From: Paraburkholderia nodosa
GTDB lineage: Bacteria; Pseudomonadota; Gammaproteobacteria; Burkholderiales; Burkholderiaceae
Reading direction: 5' to 3'
Assembly (NCBI RefSeq): GCF_001718195.1
Contig: NZ_MCNV01000030.1
Location: 1 to 64,000, forward strand
DNA: 64,000 bases
A program made the position numbers and the translations under genes. Position 1 is the stretch's first letter, and each line of letters begins with the position of its first letter. The notes below the pieces were generated by a model, which searched no databases, was not told the origin of the DNA, and saw only the letters and a program-made list of their open reading frames with translations. Positions 27,467-36,859 of the stretch are shown one piece after another.

Positions 27467-27588
27467 TCGCACCCGGTCGGCAGGCGTCGCGACGCTGCAC
27501 GCGGCGCCAGGCAAGGCGCGCAGCGAAGTGACGAATCCGTGACTGCACCGTGACAGGTTTTTGCGCTGCACATCAAGGCGCATAGAAG

Positions 27589-27620
27589 GCGGACGTCCTC
27601 CACAAGGGGGCGTCCGCTTT
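27589..27620 (+). terminator. Rho-independent terminator after gdhA
   Basis: GCGGACG (27589-27595) pairs with CGTCCGC (27611-27617), with further CCTC/GGGGG pairing inside, and is followed by a short TTT. It separates gdhA from the gltI promoter region. Confidence 0.55.
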
Positions 27621-27712
27621 CGCACATTCAGGCGTTGCGCCAGGGTCACTCTTGATGCTTTCAAAAAAATTACTTTGATAAACTGGCGGCGGTTCTTGTA
27701 CCGGAGAAAACA

Positions 27713-28606
27713 ATGCAAATGAAAAAGACCGCCGCACTGCTCGCACTCCTTGGTTGCGTCGCCACCAGCGCTTTCGCGCAGGACGCGGGCACGCTCAAGA
27801 AGATCAAGGACACGGGCGTCATCTCGCTGGGGCACCGCGAGTCGTCCATTCCTTTTTCGTACTACGACGACAAGCAGAATGTGATCGGCTACTCGCAAGA
27901 CTACGCGATGAAGATCGTCGAGGCCGTCAAGCAGAAGCTGAACATGCCTAACCTGAAGGTCAAGATGGTGCCCATCACGTCGCAGAACCGTATTCCGCTC
28001 GTGCAGAACGGCACGGTGGACATCGAATGCGGCTCGACCACGAACAATGCCGAACGTCAGCAGCAGGCCGCGTTCTCGAACACGATCTTCGTGATCGGGA
28101 CGCGCCTCATGACGAAGAAGGATTCGGGCGTCAAGGACTTCGCCGACCTCAAGGGCAAGACCGTCGTGACGACGGCGGGCACGACGTCCGAGCGCCTGCT
28201 GCGCAAGATGAACCAGGACAAGAGCATGGGCATGAACATCATCAGCGCGAAGGACCACGGCGAGTCGTTCATGACGCTCTCCACGGGCCGCGCAGTGGCG
28301 TTCATGATGGACGACGCGCTGCTCGCGGGCGAGCGCGCCAAGTCGAACAATCCGGGCGACTTCGTGATCGTCGGCCAGCCGCAGTCGCGTGAAGCGTACG
28401 GCTGCATGATGCGCAAGAACGACCCCGAGTTCAAGAAGGTCGCCGACGACGCCATCGCCAAGGTCCAGACCTCGGGCGAAGGCGAAACGATCTACAAGAA
28501 GTGGTTCGAGTCGCCGATCCCGCCGAAGGGTCTCAACCTGAACTTCCCGATGAGCGAGGACATGAAAGCGCTGTTCAAGAACCCGAACGACAAGGCGATC
28601 GATTAA
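27713..28606 (+). CDS. gltI: Glutamate/aspartate ABC transporter, periplasmic binding protein
   Basis: A 297-residue solute-binding protein of the polar amino acid family (SBP_bac_3). A signal peptide of about 22 residues ends in AFA before QDAG. Typical of GltI are GVISLGHRESSIPFSYYDD, IECGSTTNNAERQQQAAFSNTIF cut in two conserved blocks, and PPKGLNLNFPMS near the end. It captures glutamate/aspartate for the GltJK-GltL importer encoded directly downstream. Confidence 0.95.
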   Translation: MQMKKTAALLALLGCVATSAFAQDAGTLKKIKDTGVISLGHRESSIPFSYYDDKQNVIGYSQDYAMKIVEAVKQKLNMPNLKVKMVPITSQNRIPLVQNGTVDIECGSTTNNAERQQQAAFSNTIFVIGTRLMTKKDSGVKDFADLKGKTVVTTAGTTSERLLRKMNQDKSMGMNIISAKDHGESFMTLSTGRAVAFMMDDALLAGERAKSNNPGDFVIVGQPQSREAYGCMMRKNDPEFKKVADDAIAKVQTSGEGETIYKKWFESPIPPKGLNLNFPMSEDMKALFKNPNDKAID

Positions 28607-28695
28607 CACGGCCCCGGCCGTTCGACCCGCATTTAGCGTTTAGCACGGAACGGAAGAAGCGCCGCTTCTTCCGTTCTTTTTCTTGGAGTCTCTTG

Positions 28696-29436
28696 ATGTC
28701 CTATCACTGGAACTGGGGCATTCTGCTCAGCCCGGTCTCGACGGGCGAACCCACCACGTACCTCGGCTGGATCCTCTCCGGCCTCTGGGTGACGGTCTCG
28801 GTGTCGCTGTGCGCGTGGGTGATCGCGCTCATCGTCGGGTCGTTCTTCGGCGTGCTGCGCACGGTGCCGAACAGGTTTCTCGCGGGCGTCGGCACAGTTT
28901 ATGTGGCGATCTTCCGCAATATTCCGCTTATCGCGCAGTTCTTCATCTGGTACTTCGTGCTGCCGGAAATCGTGCCGCAATCGATAGGCAATGCGTTCAA
29001 GCAATCGCCGCCGGGCGTGCAGTTCTTCTCGGCGTCGGTCGTGTGTCTCGGGCTCTTTACCGCGGCGCGTGTATGCGAACAGGTGCGCTCGGGCATCAAC
29101 GCGCTGCCGCGCGGCCAGCGCGCAGCCGGCCTCGCCATGGGCTTCACGCAGTGGCAGACGTACCGCTATGTGCTGCTGCCGGTGGCGTACCGCATCATCG
29201 TGCCGCCGCTCACGTCGGAGTTCCTCAACATCTTCAAGAACTCGGCGGTCGCCTCGACGATCGGTCTGCTCGACTTGTCGGCCCAGGCGCGTCAGCTCGT
29301 CGACTACACGGCGCAGACCTATGAGTCGTTCATCGCCGTCACGCTCGCTTATGTGCTCATCAACCTCGTCGTCATGACGCTCATGCGCTGGGTCGAGGCG
29401 AAGTCGCGTCTGCCCGGCTACATCGGAGGCAAGTGA
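28696..29436 (+). CDS. gltJ: Glutamate/aspartate ABC transporter permease GltJ
   Basis: A 246-residue inner-membrane permease of the His/Glu/Gln/Arg/opine (HEQRO) family. It begins YHWNWGILLSPVSTGEPTTY, as GltJ proteins do, and has the EAA loop GINALPRGQRAAGLAMGFTQ that contacts the ATPase. The ATG at 28696 is preceded by CTTGGAG. It overlaps the gltK start by the stop/start TGATG. Confidence 0.93.
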   Translation: MSYHWNWGILLSPVSTGEPTTYLGWILSGLWVTVSVSLCAWVIALIVGSFFGVLRTVPNRFLAGVGTVYVAIFRNIPLIAQFFIWYFVLPEIVPQSIGNAFKQSPPGVQFFSASVVCLGLFTAARVCEQVRSGINALPRGQRAAGLAMGFTQWQTYRYVLLPVAYRIIVPPLTSEFLNIFKNSAVASTIGLLDLSAQARQLVDYTAQTYESFIAVTLAYVLINLVVMTLMRWVEAKSRLPGYIGGK

Positions 29437-30109
29437 TGCATCATTTCGACTGGAGCGGCATTCCGGGCGCGCTGCCCACGCTGTGGACGGGCGCGATCAT
29501 CACGTTCAAGATCACGCTGTGCGCGATCGTGGTCGGCATTCTCTGGGGCACGCTGCTCGCGCTCATGCGGCTTTCCAGCGTGAAGCCGCTCGAATGGTTC
29601 GCCAAGGGCTACGTCACGGTCTTCCGCTCGATCCCGCTCGTGATGGTCCTGCTGTGGTTCTTCCTGATCGTGCCGCAGGTGCTGCAAAACGTGCTGGGCC
29701 TGTCGCCCGACATCGACATTCGCCTCGCGTCCGCGATGATCGCGTTCTCGCTGTTCGAGGCCGCGTATTATTCGGAGATCATTCGTGCGGGCATTCAGGC
29801 GGTGCCGCGCGGGCAGGTGAACGCTGCGTTCGCGCTCGGCATGCGCTATGGCCGGGCCATGCAATACGTAGTGCTGCCGCAGGCGTTCCGCGCGATGGTG
29901 CCGCTGTTGCTTACGCAGGCCATCGTGCTGTTTCAGGACACCTCGCTCGTGTACGTGATCAGCCTCGCCGACTTCTTCCGCACATCCACCAATATCGGCG
30001 ACCGTGACGGGACGATGGTCGAGATGGTACTGTTCGCGGGCGCGTGTTATTTCGTGATTTGCGTGATCGCGTCGAGCCTCGTGAAAGGTCTTCAGAAAAA
30101 GGTCGCAAG

Positions 30110-30113
<4 letters not shown>
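29436..30113 (+). CDS. gltK: Glutamate/aspartate ABC transporter permease GltK
   Basis: A 225-residue permease partner of GltJ. Five or so membrane segments are visible, with the EAA loop GIQAVPRGQVNAAFALGMRY. The A of its ATG is the last base of the gltJ stop codon, and CGGAGG lies 6 bases upstream. GTG 29433 is a possible alternative start. Its own stop overlaps the gltL start (ATGA), so the whole transporter is translationally coupled. Confidence 0.93.
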
Positions 30114-30835
<722 letters not shown>

Positions 30836-30851
30836 GGCTTCGTACGCTTCG

Positions 30852-30888
30852 AAAAAAAGCCGCGCTCGAATGATGCGCGGCTTTTTTT
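30852..30888. terminator. Bidirectional terminator after gltL
   Basis: Seven A, GCCGCGC (30859-30865), a 9-base loop, GCGCGGC (30875-30881) and seven T. It serves gltL on the plus strand and the converging amidotransferase gene on the minus strand. Confidence 0.75.
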
Positions 30889-30907
30889 GTTTTGGGCGTG
30901 GCCCGGC

Positions 30908-31816
30908 TTACTCGCCCCAGGTCTGCAGTGCGTCCACCGCTTCCGGGTCGATCTCGCGCGGCTGCCCGGCGCACGGTGCGCTGGCCGACGCGTCGAGCGA
31001 CGGGTTGGCGAGCTTGTCGAGCACCTTTTGCGGCACCGGCACGCTTGTCCTGGCGATCACGTCGCCGTGCTGGAACATCAGCAGGTCGCCGGGAGCGAAG
31101 CGCGTCCAGACCTCGTTGTCGGTGAGCGGTGCGGTGGCGATCACGGCCACGCGGTCCTCGGGCGTCGTGTACTTGGCGAAGTCGATGGAGACATCGGCAT
31201 CGACGAGATGGGCCGTCGAGAACGGCCAGCGTCGCACGAGATAGTAGAGATGCGTCGAACAATGCGCGAACAGCGCCTGGCCGTTCGACATCAGGAAGTT
31301 GAAGACGCCGAACTGCGTGACCTCGCGCGTGAGCGACTCCAGCGCCGCGAACAGCTCGGCGAGCGGCGGCTGCGCACCGGGGAACGCCTTGCGCAAGCCT
31401 TGTAGCAGCAGGCAGAACGCGCGCTCGCTATCGGTCGTGCCAACCGGCTGGTAGACGCCCGACATCACCGGATTGAAGTCCTGAAGGTCGCCGTTGTGCG
31501 CGAAGATCCAGTGCCGGCCCCACAGCTCGCGCTGGAACGGATGACTGTTTTCGAGCGCGCAGTTGCCCTGCGTGGCCTTGCGGATGTGGGCGATGGTGTT
31601 GCGCGACTTGATGGGGTAGTGCTTGACCATCTCGGCGATCGGCGAACGTGCCGAGGCCTCGTTGTCGATGAAGAGGCGGCAGGCCTTGTCCTCGAAGAAC
31701 GCGATACCCCAGCCGTCGGCGTGGTGATCGGTGGCGCCGCCGCGCGCCGCGAATCCTGTGAAGGAGAACGTGACGTCCGTCGGCGCGGCGCAATTCATTC
31801 CGAGAAGTTGGCACAT
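30908..31816 (-). CDS. Class II glutamine amidotransferase-like protein (YafJ type)
   Basis: A 302-residue protein with an N-terminal nucleophile glutaminase domain. It starts MCQLLGMNC, with Cys2 as nucleophile after methionine removal. It also has HHADGWGIAFFED, HIRKATQGN and FAHNGDLQDF, all characteristic of class II amidotransferases. It lacks a synthase or phosphosugar domain, so it belongs to the stand-alone YafJ/EgtC-like group, whose substrates are mostly unknown. E. coli YafJ is about 255 residues; the extra length is at the C-terminus. Divergent from pyrC. No histidine-betaine (ergothioneine) genes are adjacent, so an EgtC role is not supported. Confidence 0.82.
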   Translation of the reverse strand: MCQLLGMNCAAPTDVTFSFTGFAARGGATDHHADGWGIAFFEDKACRLFIDNEASARSPIAEMVKHYPIKSRNTIAHIRKATQGNCALENSHPFQRELWGRHWIFAHNGDLQDFNPVMSGVYQPVGTTDSERAFCLLLQGLRKAFPGAQPPLAELFAALESLTREVTQFGVFNFLMSNGQALFAHCSTHLYYLVRRWPFSTAHLVDADVSIDFAKYTTPEDRVAVIATAPLTDNEVWTRFAPGDLLMFQHGDVIARTSVPVPQKVLDKLANPSLDASASAPCAGQPREIDPEAVDALQTWGE

Positions 31817-32181
31817 GGTGCTGATGGTGCGTAATGCGACTGGGACGGCTGAGGCGGCGGCTGCAGTGGTAGGCGGGACCCGCCGTCGACCCGTTACAAT
31901 GATGATTTTCCAAGCATATCACCGGCCTGCGGGTCGCCAATACGAAATTTGTCGGATGCATTGCAGGCCTGCATAGAAGGGCGCGTGCCGGGGGCGATGC
32001 AGCGCGGATTGTCGTGTGTACGCGACGGTGCGGGCAATGCACAGGTTGGATCGGCATCGATCGTCGCCGCGTTTTTCCCCGTGATATGCCCGGAATTTCC
32101 GGCAGCCTGAGCGCGTTTCAAGCGAACTTGCCGCCGTTCATTCATACCGCTGTTGGTTCACTACCGCGCCTGACTCTTGCC
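31817..32181. other. Divergent intergenic region between the amidotransferase gene and pyrC
   Basis: This stretch of 365 bases has no convincing gene. It holds a GGCGGG/CCCGCC repeat near 31873, a TTACAAT that could serve as -10 for a plus-strand transcript near 31893, and a TGCAGGCCTGCA palindrome at 31962-31973. The pyrC frame stays open upstream to 32014, but the extra residues do not resemble dihydroorotase. Confidence 0.4.
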
Positions 32182-33237
32182 ATGAACGCCTCTTCCCCCT
32201 CGACTCTCACGCTCGCCCGCCCCGACGACTGGCACCTGCACGTGCGCGACGGCGCGATGCTCGCGGCCGTGCTGCCGCATACGGCGCGCCAGTTCGGCCG
32301 CGCGATCATCATGCCGAACCTCAAGCCGCCGGTCACGACGACCGAGCAGGCCGCCGCCTACCGCGAGCGCATTCTCGCGGCGCTGCCGGCGGGCTCGACG
32401 TTCGAGCCGCTGATGACGCTCTATCTCACCGACAACACGCCGCCCGAGGAAATCCGCCGCGCGAAGGCGAGCGGCTTCGTGCACGGCGTGAAGCTGTACC
32501 CGGCGGGCGCGACGACGAATTCGGACGCCGGCGTGACCGACATCCGCAAGTGTGCGAAGACGCTCGAAGTCATGCAGGAAGTGGGCATGCCGCTGCTCGT
32601 GCACGGTGAAGTGACGAGCGCCGACATCGACCTGTTCGACCGCGAGAAGGTCTTCATCGACCGCGTGATGATTCCGACGCGCCGCGATTTTCCGGGTCTC
32701 AAGGTGGTGTTCGAGCACATCACGACGAAGGACGCCGTCGACTACATCCGCGCCGATCATGCCGCGCCCGGTCTACTCGGCGCGACGATCACCGCGCATC
32801 ATCTGCTCTACAACCGCAACGCGATCTTCCAGGGCGGCATTCGTCCGCATTACTACTGCCTGCCCGTGCTCAAGCGCGAGACGCATCGCGTGGCGCTCGT
32901 GGACGCGGCGACCTCGGGCGATCATCGCTTCTTCCTCGGCACCGACAGCGCGCCGCACCCGAAGGGCCTGAAAGAGCACGCGTGCGGCTGCGCGGGCTGC
33001 TACACGGCGCTGCACGCGCTCGAGCTGTACGCCGAAGCGTTCGACAATGCGGGCGCGCTCGACAAGCTCGAGGGCTTCGCGAGCTTTTACGGCGCGGACT
33101 TCTACGGCCTGCCGCGCGCGACCGAAACGGTCACGCTGCGTCGCGAGAGCTGGACGCTGCCCGCCGAAGTCGAGGCGGGCGGCACGCCCGTCGTGCCGCT
33201 GCGCGGCGGCGAGACGATCGGCTGGAAACTCGCTTGA
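32182..33237 (+). CDS. pyrC: Dihydroorotase, PyrC (class II) type
   Basis: A 351-residue zinc amidohydrolase that cyclises carbamoyl aspartate to dihydroorotate in pyrimidine synthesis. The metal-binding H-x-H (H18, H20) is in DDWHLHVRDG, the carbamylated lysine is K104 in GVKLYPAGAT, the metal histidines are in LLVHGEV and FEHITTKDA, and the catalytic aspartate is in GTDSAPHP. The start MNASSPSTLT matches relatives. Its stop overlaps a possible start of the next gene. Confidence 0.95.
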   Translation: MNASSPSTLTLARPDDWHLHVRDGAMLAAVLPHTARQFGRAIIMPNLKPPVTTTEQAAAYRERILAALPAGSTFEPLMTLYLTDNTPPEEIRRAKASGFVHGVKLYPAGATTNSDAGVTDIRKCAKTLEVMQEVGMPLLVHGEVTSADIDLFDREKVFIDRVMIPTRRDFPGLKVVFEHITTKDAVDYIRADHAAPGLLGATITAHHLLYNRNAIFQGGIRPHYYCLPVLKRETHRVALVDAATSGDHRFFLGTDSAPHPKGLKEHACGCAGCYTALHALELYAEAFDNAGALDKLEGFASFYGADFYGLPRATETVTLRRESWTLPAEVEAGGTPVVPLRGGETIGWKLA

Positions 33238-33308
33238 ACGAGGCGGGGCCAGGTGTGGCTGCGGGCGCAACGGTTGGCCCGGCCGGCGCAGTCGATGCGC
33301 CCGCACCG

Positions 33309-34184
33309 ATGCCCGCGCGCGCGCCTCGCCGGGCCATGCCGCTGGGCAGTTTCACCGACATCGACTGGGCCCGCCCGTGGTTCGCGCAACACGAAACGCG
33401 CGGCCGGCGCTGGCAGCAGGCCGCGCTGGCGGGATACGCGGCGTACCTGGATGCGCTGAACGCCGATGCGCTGGCCGCCGTCCAAATCACGGGCCGCGGC
33501 CGGCCGCTGCGCTTCATCGCCCAGGACGACCTGCCCGAAGGCTCGGCCTATGAGGCGCATATCGCGGCGACGGGCTGCGTGCCGACGCGTCACAACCTCC
33601 ACGACTTCTTCAACGCGCTCGCCTGGTTCGCGTTCCCGCGCATCAAGGCGACGCTGAACGCGCGCCAGGCCGCGGCGATCGACGTGCTGGGCGTGGGCCC
33701 CACGCGCGGCGGCGTGCGCGACGCGCTCACGCTGTTCGACGAGAACGCGGTGCTCTTTGCCTCATCGGATGCGCCGCTGGTCGCGGCGTTGCGCGGCTTC
33801 GACTGGCGCACGCTGTTCGTGGCGCAGCGCGCTGGCTGGGAAGCGGCTTTCGGGGAGACGATCGGCGCGGCGCGCTGCGAAGTCCGCGTATTCGGCCATG
33901 CGCTGCTCGAAAAGATGATCTCGCCTTATGCGGCGTGCACGGCGCACGCCTGGGTGGTCGAGGTGCCGCAAGCGTATTTCACGTGGCCGCGCGCGCAACG
34001 CGACGCGTATCTGGACGAGACAGTGAGCGTCTCGCTCGCCGCCGATGCCACGCATGAGGCGCTCAATGGGCGCAGCTTTGCGCCGCTGCCGGTGCTCGGC
34101 ATTCCGGGCTGGTGGGCGCAAAACGAGCACCCGTCGTTCTACGACGACACCACAGTCTTTCGCGCCGGCCGCCGGACTCGCTAA
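33309..34184 (+). CDS. DUF3025 domain-containing protein
   Basis: A roughly 291-residue protein recognisable as DUF3025 by GSFTDIDWARPWF near the start. GCVPTRHNLHDFFNALAWFAFPRIKATLN in two blocks, then FGHALLEKMISPY, and ending GIPGWWAQNEHPSFYDDTTVF, are also typical. Function is unknown. The start is uncertain. TTG 33234 would overlap the pyrC stop, ATG 33309 gives a plausible N-terminus, and ATG 33336 lies just before the first conserved motif. The close spacing suggests co-transcription with pyrC, an order also common in relatives. Confidence 0.75.
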   Translation: MPARAPRRAMPLGSFTDIDWARPWFAQHETRGRRWQQAALAGYAAYLDALNADALAAVQITGRGRPLRFIAQDDLPEGSAYEAHIAATGCVPTRHNLHDFFNALAWFAFPRIKATLNARQAAAIDVLGVGPTRGGVRDALTLFDENAVLFASSDAPLVAALRGFDWRTLFVAQRAGWEAAFGETIGAARCEVRVFGHALLEKMISPYAACTAHAWVVEVPQAYFTWPRAQRDAYLDETVSVSLAADATHEALNGRSFAPLPVLGIPGWWAQNEHPSFYDDTTVFRAGRRTR

Positions 34185-34254
34185 ATGCCAGGCAGGCGGC
34201 AAGCGATCCGGCCCCCGGCGCGGCGCGCCAGCCCGTGCTAATATCGCGCCTCGC

Positions 34255-34663
<409 letters not shown>

Positions 34664-34677
34664 AGCCTCATTCATGC

Positions 34678-34724
34678 AAAAAGCCGGCGCGGTTCTTCGC
34701 AGAACCGCGCCGGCTTTTTCTTTT
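34678..34724. terminator. Bidirectional terminator after rnpB
   Basis: AAAAAGCCGGCGCGGTTCT (34678-34696) and its perfect complement (34701-34719) form a 19-base-pair stem around TCGC, followed by CTTTT. It ends rnpB on the plus strand and the osmC-family gene on the minus strand. Confidence 0.8.
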
Positions 34725-34734
34725 GCCGCCGATA

Positions 34735-35157
34735 TTAAGCCGCGACGATCTCGAACGTATGCGTGATCTCGGCAGTCTTGCCGATCATGATCGACGCCGA
34801 GCAGTACTTGTCGTGCGAGAGGTTGATCGCGCGCTCCACGGTGGCTGGGTTCAGGTTCTTGCCGGTCACGGTGAAGTGGAAGTGGATCTTCGTGAAGACC
34901 TTGGGGTCTTCGCTCGCGCGCTCGGCCTTGAGCGTCACGCTGCAGCCGCTCACTTCCTGGCGGCTCTTCTTGAGGATCAGCACTACGTCGTAGGCCGTGC
35001 AACCGCCCGTGCCGAGCAGCACCATTTCCATCGGCCGCGGCGCGAGGTTGTGGCCGCCGCCTTCCGGTGCGCCGTCCATGTTGACGAGATGGCCGCTGCC
35101 CGTTTCGGCTGCGAACGCCATGCCGTCCTGACCCATCCAGCTAACTTTGCATTCCAT
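34735..35157 (-). CDS. OsmC-family protein (YhfA-like)
   Basis: A 140-residue OsmC/Ohr-fold protein. The two conserved redox cysteines are C53 in GTGGCTAYDVV and the one in HDKYCSASIM. Relatives of this size resemble E. coli YhfA and may act as thiol peroxidases or organic-hydroperoxide handlers, but their substrate is not known. The start is taken at MECKVSWMG, since upstream residues in the open frame do not look like protein. It converges on rnpB at the shared terminator. Confidence 0.85.
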   Translation of the reverse strand: MECKVSWMGQDGMAFAAETGSGHLVNMDGAPEGGGHNLAPRPMEMVLLGTGGCTAYDVVLILKKSRQEVSGCSVTLKAERASEDPKVFTKIHFHFTVTGKNLNPATVERAINLSHDKYCSASIMIGKTAEITHTFEIVAA

Positions 35158-35451
35158 ATGCGTATGCCCCTGCGCGGTTTCTTGATTCAGATGGCATTGT
35201 AGCCCGCCCCTTACTGGTATGTCCGGGGGGCACGGCGGCGCGCGCCTTATGCCACCTGCTTGAATGTTGCGTCGCGACATCCTATCGACAAGGCGGATTT
35301 CCCTGACGCAATTAGGGGTTTCGCTCTAGCTGTCCTGGATGCTTTTCGCGGGCTGGATTTTCAACCCGCTGATTTTTAAGAAATTCTCTTCCGGTACGTC
35401 GTTTCGATTGTATTTCACATTGTGGTGTTAGATTTCGCAATGCAAATGTCC

Positions 35452-35480
35452 TTGCGCCGCACAAGGCCCGTCCGTATAAT
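35452..35480 (+). promoter_or_regulatory. Sigma-70 promoter of the candidate small RNA
   Basis: TTGCGC (35452-35457) and a perfect TATAAT (35475-35480) are spaced by 17 bases. No gene with a ribosome binding site follows; instead a hairpin and a terminator come within 100 bases. Confidence 0.6.
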
Positions 35481-35487
35481 CCGTCTC

Positions 35488-35581
35488 ATTGGTTGTCGTG
35501 CTTCACGACACCTCAGCATGTCTCCTCCACCCTCCTCAAAAGAGTGGATTAAGCCCGAACAAACGCGTTCGGGCTTTTTTT
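35488..35581 (+). ncRNA. Candidate small RNA upstream of rplM
   Basis: The region between a strong promoter and a strong terminator would give a transcript of about 94 bases. Its 5' hairpin is TGTCGTG, loop CTT, CACGACA (35494-35510). A single-stranded CU-rich stretch follows, with TCTCCTCC and CCTCCTC (35520-35537), which are complementary to Shine-Dalgarno sequences. The terminator stem is 35551-35576. This is the layout of small RNAs that bind messages at the ribosome site. It could alternatively be an attenuated leader of rplM. I know of no named family for it. Expression is not proven. Confidence 0.5.
35551..35581 (+). terminator. Rho-independent terminator of the candidate small RNA
   Basis: AAGCCCGAAC (35551-35560) and GTTCGGGCTT (35567-35576) form a 10-base-pair stem with loop AAACGC, followed by seven or more T. 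It lies upstream of the separate rplM promoter. Confidence 0.75.
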
Positions 35582-35631
35582 CGTCTGCCGCCCTCGGCTT
35601 GTCCCGTCCGTAACGCGCCGCAAGCAAATTT

Positions 35632-35661
35632 TTGACTCGCGACTGAATTTCCCTTTATAAT
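35632..35661 (+). promoter_or_regulatory. Promoter of rplM-rpsI with a long leader
   Basis: TTGACT (35632-35637) and TATAAT (35656-35661), spacing 18. The start would be near 35668, leaving a leader of about 125 bases before rplM. The leader contains short complementary segments (for example GACG/CGTC around 35728-35744). L13 is known to autoregulate its operon in some bacteria, so this leader may be a target. Confidence 0.6.
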
Positions 35662-35792
35662 CGTAGGTTCTCCGCATCCATGTCCGCGCGGAGACGGGGA
35701 AACTCGAACCAGGGAGAGCCTGCGCCGACGTCAACGAGCGTCACCATATAAGCAGGACCAAAACAGGGCACAGCATTTTTTTTGGATCGATC

Positions 35793-36221
35793 ATGAAGAC
35801 TTTTTCCGCCAAGGCACATGAAGTGCAGCGCGAATGGTACGTGATTGACGCGACGGATAAGGTTCTCGGCCGTGTCGCCAGCGAAGTGGCACGCCGTCTT
35901 CGCGGCAAGCACAAGCCTGAGTTCACCCCGCACGTCGACACTGGTGATTTCATCATCATCATCAACGCCGGCAAGCTGAAGGTCACGGGCAACAAGACCA
36001 CCGACAAGAAGTACTACCGTCACTCGGGTTACCCGGGCGGTATCTACGAAACGACGTTCGGCAAGATGCAGGAACGCTTCCCGGGCCGCGCGCTCGAGAA
36101 GGCCGTCAAGGGCATGCTGCCGAAGGGCCCGCTCGGCTACGCGATGATCAAGAAGCTGAAGGTCTACGCTGACGCAACGCACCCGCATTCGGCGCAACAG
36201 CCGAAGGCGCTCGAGATCTAA
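35793..36221 (+). CDS. rplM: 50S ribosomal protein L13
   Basis: A 142-residue L13, an early assembly protein of the large subunit. The sequence starts MKTFSAKAHEVQREWYVIDA and contains LGRVASEVARRLRGKHKPEF, TGDFIIIINAGKLKVTG and the C-terminal KGMLPKGPLGYAMIKKLKVY, all standard. Codon use is that of a highly expressed gene. It is followed by rpsI after 11 bases. Confidence 0.98.
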   Translation: MKTFSAKAHEVQREWYVIDATDKVLGRVASEVARRLRGKHKPEFTPHVDTGDFIIIINAGKLKVTGNKTTDKKYYRHSGYPGGIYETTFGKMQERFPGRALEKAVKGMLPKGPLGYAMIKKLKVYADATHPHSAQQPKALEI

Positions 36222-36232
36222 GGGGAGCCCAC

Positions 36233-36625
36233 ATGATCGGTAACTGGAATTACGGTACGGGCCGCCGCAAGAGCGCCGTCGCTCGTGTCTTCATCAAGTC
36301 GGGCAAGGGCGAAATCGTCGTCAACGGCAAGCCCATCGCTGACTACTTCTCGCGCGAAACGTCGCTGATGATCGTGCGTCAACCGCTGGAACTCACGAAC
36401 CACGGCACGACGTTCGACATCAAGGTGAACGTGACGGGCGGCGGCGAAACCGGCCAGGCCGGCGCAGTTCGCCACGGCATCACGCGCGCGCTGATGGACT
36501 ACGACGCAACGCTCAAGCCGGCACTGTCGCAAGCTGGCTTCGTGACCCGTGACGCACGTGAAGTGGAACGTAAGAAGGTCGGTTTCCACAAGGCACGTCG
36601 CCGCAAGCAGTTCTCGAAGCGTTAA
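36233..36625 (+). CDS. rpsI: 30S ribosomal protein S9
   Basis: A 130-residue S9, whose C-terminal tail reaches the decoding site. NYGTGRRKSAVARVF at the start, GGGETGQAGAVRHGITRALMDYD in the middle and the terminal QFSKR are diagnostic. It is co-transcribed with rplM, as in nearly all bacteria. A terminator follows at 36678. Confidence 0.98.
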   Translation: MIGNWNYGTGRRKSAVARVFIKSGKGEIVVNGKPIADYFSRETSLMIVRQPLELTNHGTTFDIKVNVTGGGETGQAGAVRHGITRALMDYDATLKPALSQAGFVTRDAREVERKKVGFHKARRRKQFSKR

Positions 36626-36677
36626 TTTCGTATTGGCGCTTTGCGCCTGCGCCCCTCGCGGGGTGCAGCGCAGCTGC

Positions 36678-36716
36678 AAAAGCCGTCCGCGCTTCGTGCG
36701 CCGGGCGGCTTTTTCG
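36678..36716 (+). terminator. Rho-independent terminator after rpsI
   Basis: AAAAGCCGTCCG and CGGGCGGCTTTTT form a stem of about nine pairs including one wobble, followed by a T run. Confidence 0.6.
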
Positions 36717-36859
36717 TTTGTTTTTCGTTTTCGTCGGCGCGCCGAACGTGTGGCGCGCAAGCTGCGACAAGCTGGAGAAACCCCTTGATTTCGTGGGCTT
36801 AAGCACGATATCGGGAAGAGCCCTACAATAGCGGCTAGAAGCTTTTTTGGAGAGTTCGA

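Noticed and set aside
32014..32181. N-terminal extension of pyrC
   Set aside because: Residues before MNASSPSTLT do not resemble dihydroorotase, and the accepted start gives the normal family length.
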